A stretch of DNA of 23,611 nucleotides, taken from contig CAMZDE010000013.1 of the NCBI GenBank assembly GCA_947305255.1, positions 1-23,611 of the forward strand. The letters run 5' to 3'. Origin of the DNA: an uncultured Alphaproteobacteria bacterium. Its GTDB lineage: Bacteria > Pseudomonadota > Alphaproteobacteria > Rs-D84. Numbering within the stretch: the stretch's first letter is position 1; the number at the start of each line of letters is the position of its first letter. Position numbers and translations under genes: made by a program. The notes beneath the pieces were generated by a model. That model saw only the letters and a list, made by a program, of their open reading frames with translations. It did no database searches and was not told the DNA's origin. Shown here piece after piece: positions 23,039 through 23,611 of the stretch.

Positions 23039-23242
23039 ATGCCGAAATTGAAAACAAAATCATATATGAAAAAGCGTGCGTCCATGACGGCAACTGGGAA
23101 AATCCGTGTTGCTAGAAATGCTCACCACAAATGTCTGTCGCATAAATCAAAGCGTGCAAATAACGCTGGGTCAAAGCCACAGTACTTAAACGAAAACATG
23201 ATGGGTCAGGCGAAAATCTTGGCACCATATGGTTTGAAATAA
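23039..23242 (+). CDS. rpmI: 50S ribosomal protein bL35
   Basis: 67 residues, highly basic. It begins MPKLKTKSYMKKRASMTATGKIRV and contains HHKCLSHKSKRA and a hydrophobic end near MMGQAKILAPYGLK, the bL35 pattern at normal length. The ribosome site is AAAAAGGAT. It lies 12 bases before rplT; infC, often first in this operon, is not upstream here because mreC is divergent. Confidence 0.96.
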   Translation: MPKLKTKSYMKKRASMTATGKIRVARNAHHKCLSHKSKRANNAGSKPQYLNENMMGQAKILAPYGLK

Positions 23243-23254
23243 TAGGGGGCAATC

Positions 23255-23611
23255 ATGGCAAGAGTAAAACGCGGAACAACCGTTAAACAAAAGCACAATA
23301 AAATTTTGGAACGTGCCAAAGGTTATTTGGGACGTCATCATTCAACATATCGTGCTGCACGTGAAAAAACCGAAAAAGCGGGCCAATATGCATATCGTGA
23401 TCGCCGTCAAAAGAAACGTGATTTTCGCTCGTTATGGATTGTGCGTATCAATGCCGCGGTTCGTCCAAACGGTTTGACATATAGCCAATTTATGAATGGT
23501 TTGAAGAAAGCAGGTGTCACATTGGACCGCAAAGTTTTGGCCCAAATGGCATATGATGCTGATAAAAACTTTGAAACATTGGTTGAAACAGCAAAACGAT
23601 TTATTGCCGAA
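23255..23611 (+). CDS. rplT: 50S ribosomal protein bL20 (3' end beyond the window)
   Basis: 119 residues are visible with no stop before the right edge; the full protein is usually about 118-125. It begins MARVKRGTTVKQKHNKILE and contains AKGYLGRHHSTYRAAREKTEKAGQYAYRDRRQKKRDFRSLWIVRINAAVR (landmarks at about 20-70). The ribosome site is AGGGGG, 6 bases before the ATG. L20 binds 23S rRNA early in 50S assembly and can act as the autorepressor of this operon. Confidence 0.96.
   Translation, partial: MARVKRGTTVKQKHNKILERAKGYLGRHHSTYRAAREKTEKAGQYAYRDRRQKKRDFRSLWIVRINAAVRPNGLTYSQFMNGLKKAGVTLDRKVLAQMAYDADKNFETLVETAKRFIAE

Overview
The window looks like chromosomal DNA of an AT-rich (about one third G+C by eye), Gram-negative bacterium, most likely an uncultured, possibly host- or gut-associated alphaproteobacterium. 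This is inferred from lipid A genes (lpxC, lpxK), a DUF374 acyltransferase next to lpxK, an initiator-type tRNA, VirB3/VirB4 type IV secretion genes, and a secreted protein whose ATTAYVKGAY stretch I associate from memory with gut alphaproteobacterial genomes. TGG is used for Trp and TGA as stop, so the standard bacterial code applies. No insertion sequence, CRISPR array or prophage is visible.

Left part, mostly minus strand. 1-2723 is a pilO2-pilP-secretion ATPase operon, in the order found in type IVb thin pilus clusters. The ATPase runs off the left edge and no secretin gene lies upstream. 2820-5727 is an outer-membrane biogenesis operon, DUF374 acyltransferase-lpxK-lpxC-small lipoprotein, with overlapping genes. 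Then follow an initiator tRNA-Met (5863-5939, plus) with its own promoter and terminator, a zinc-ribbon NUDIX hydrolase (minus) and a SemiSWEET-like PQ-loop protein (plus).

Middle part. A secreted protein (7089-7610, minus) is preceded by a strongly structured leader of about 265 nt. It has a good promoter, an intrinsic terminator and competing helices that resemble an attenuator. Divergent from it is an lrgA-lrgB (holin/antiholin-like) pair. Convergent with that pair is a virB3-virB4 operon ending in a secreted HExxH protein, an orphan T4SS fragment. A 310-bp AT-rich spacer with iterated TTTTTTCAACA motifs separates virB3 from rpmJ (bL36 without zinc cysteines).

Right part. A short orphan SufD-like gene is divergent from ychF. 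It carries, inside its reading frame, a 39-bp element that recurs in the ychF/dnaG intergenic region. Then comes one long minus-strand operon joining cell elongation and replication: mreC-mreD-mrdA(PBP2)-rodA-topA-dnaG, with gaps of only a few bases or overlaps. The window ends with the start of rpmI-rplT on the plus strand; rplT is cut by the right edge.

The most unusual signals are the attenuator-like leader at 7698-7876, the palindromic element shared by sufD and the dnaG terminator region, the isolated virB3-virB4-metallopeptidase module, and the elongasome/topoisomerase/primase operon. All calls come from reading the sequence; no database search was run.
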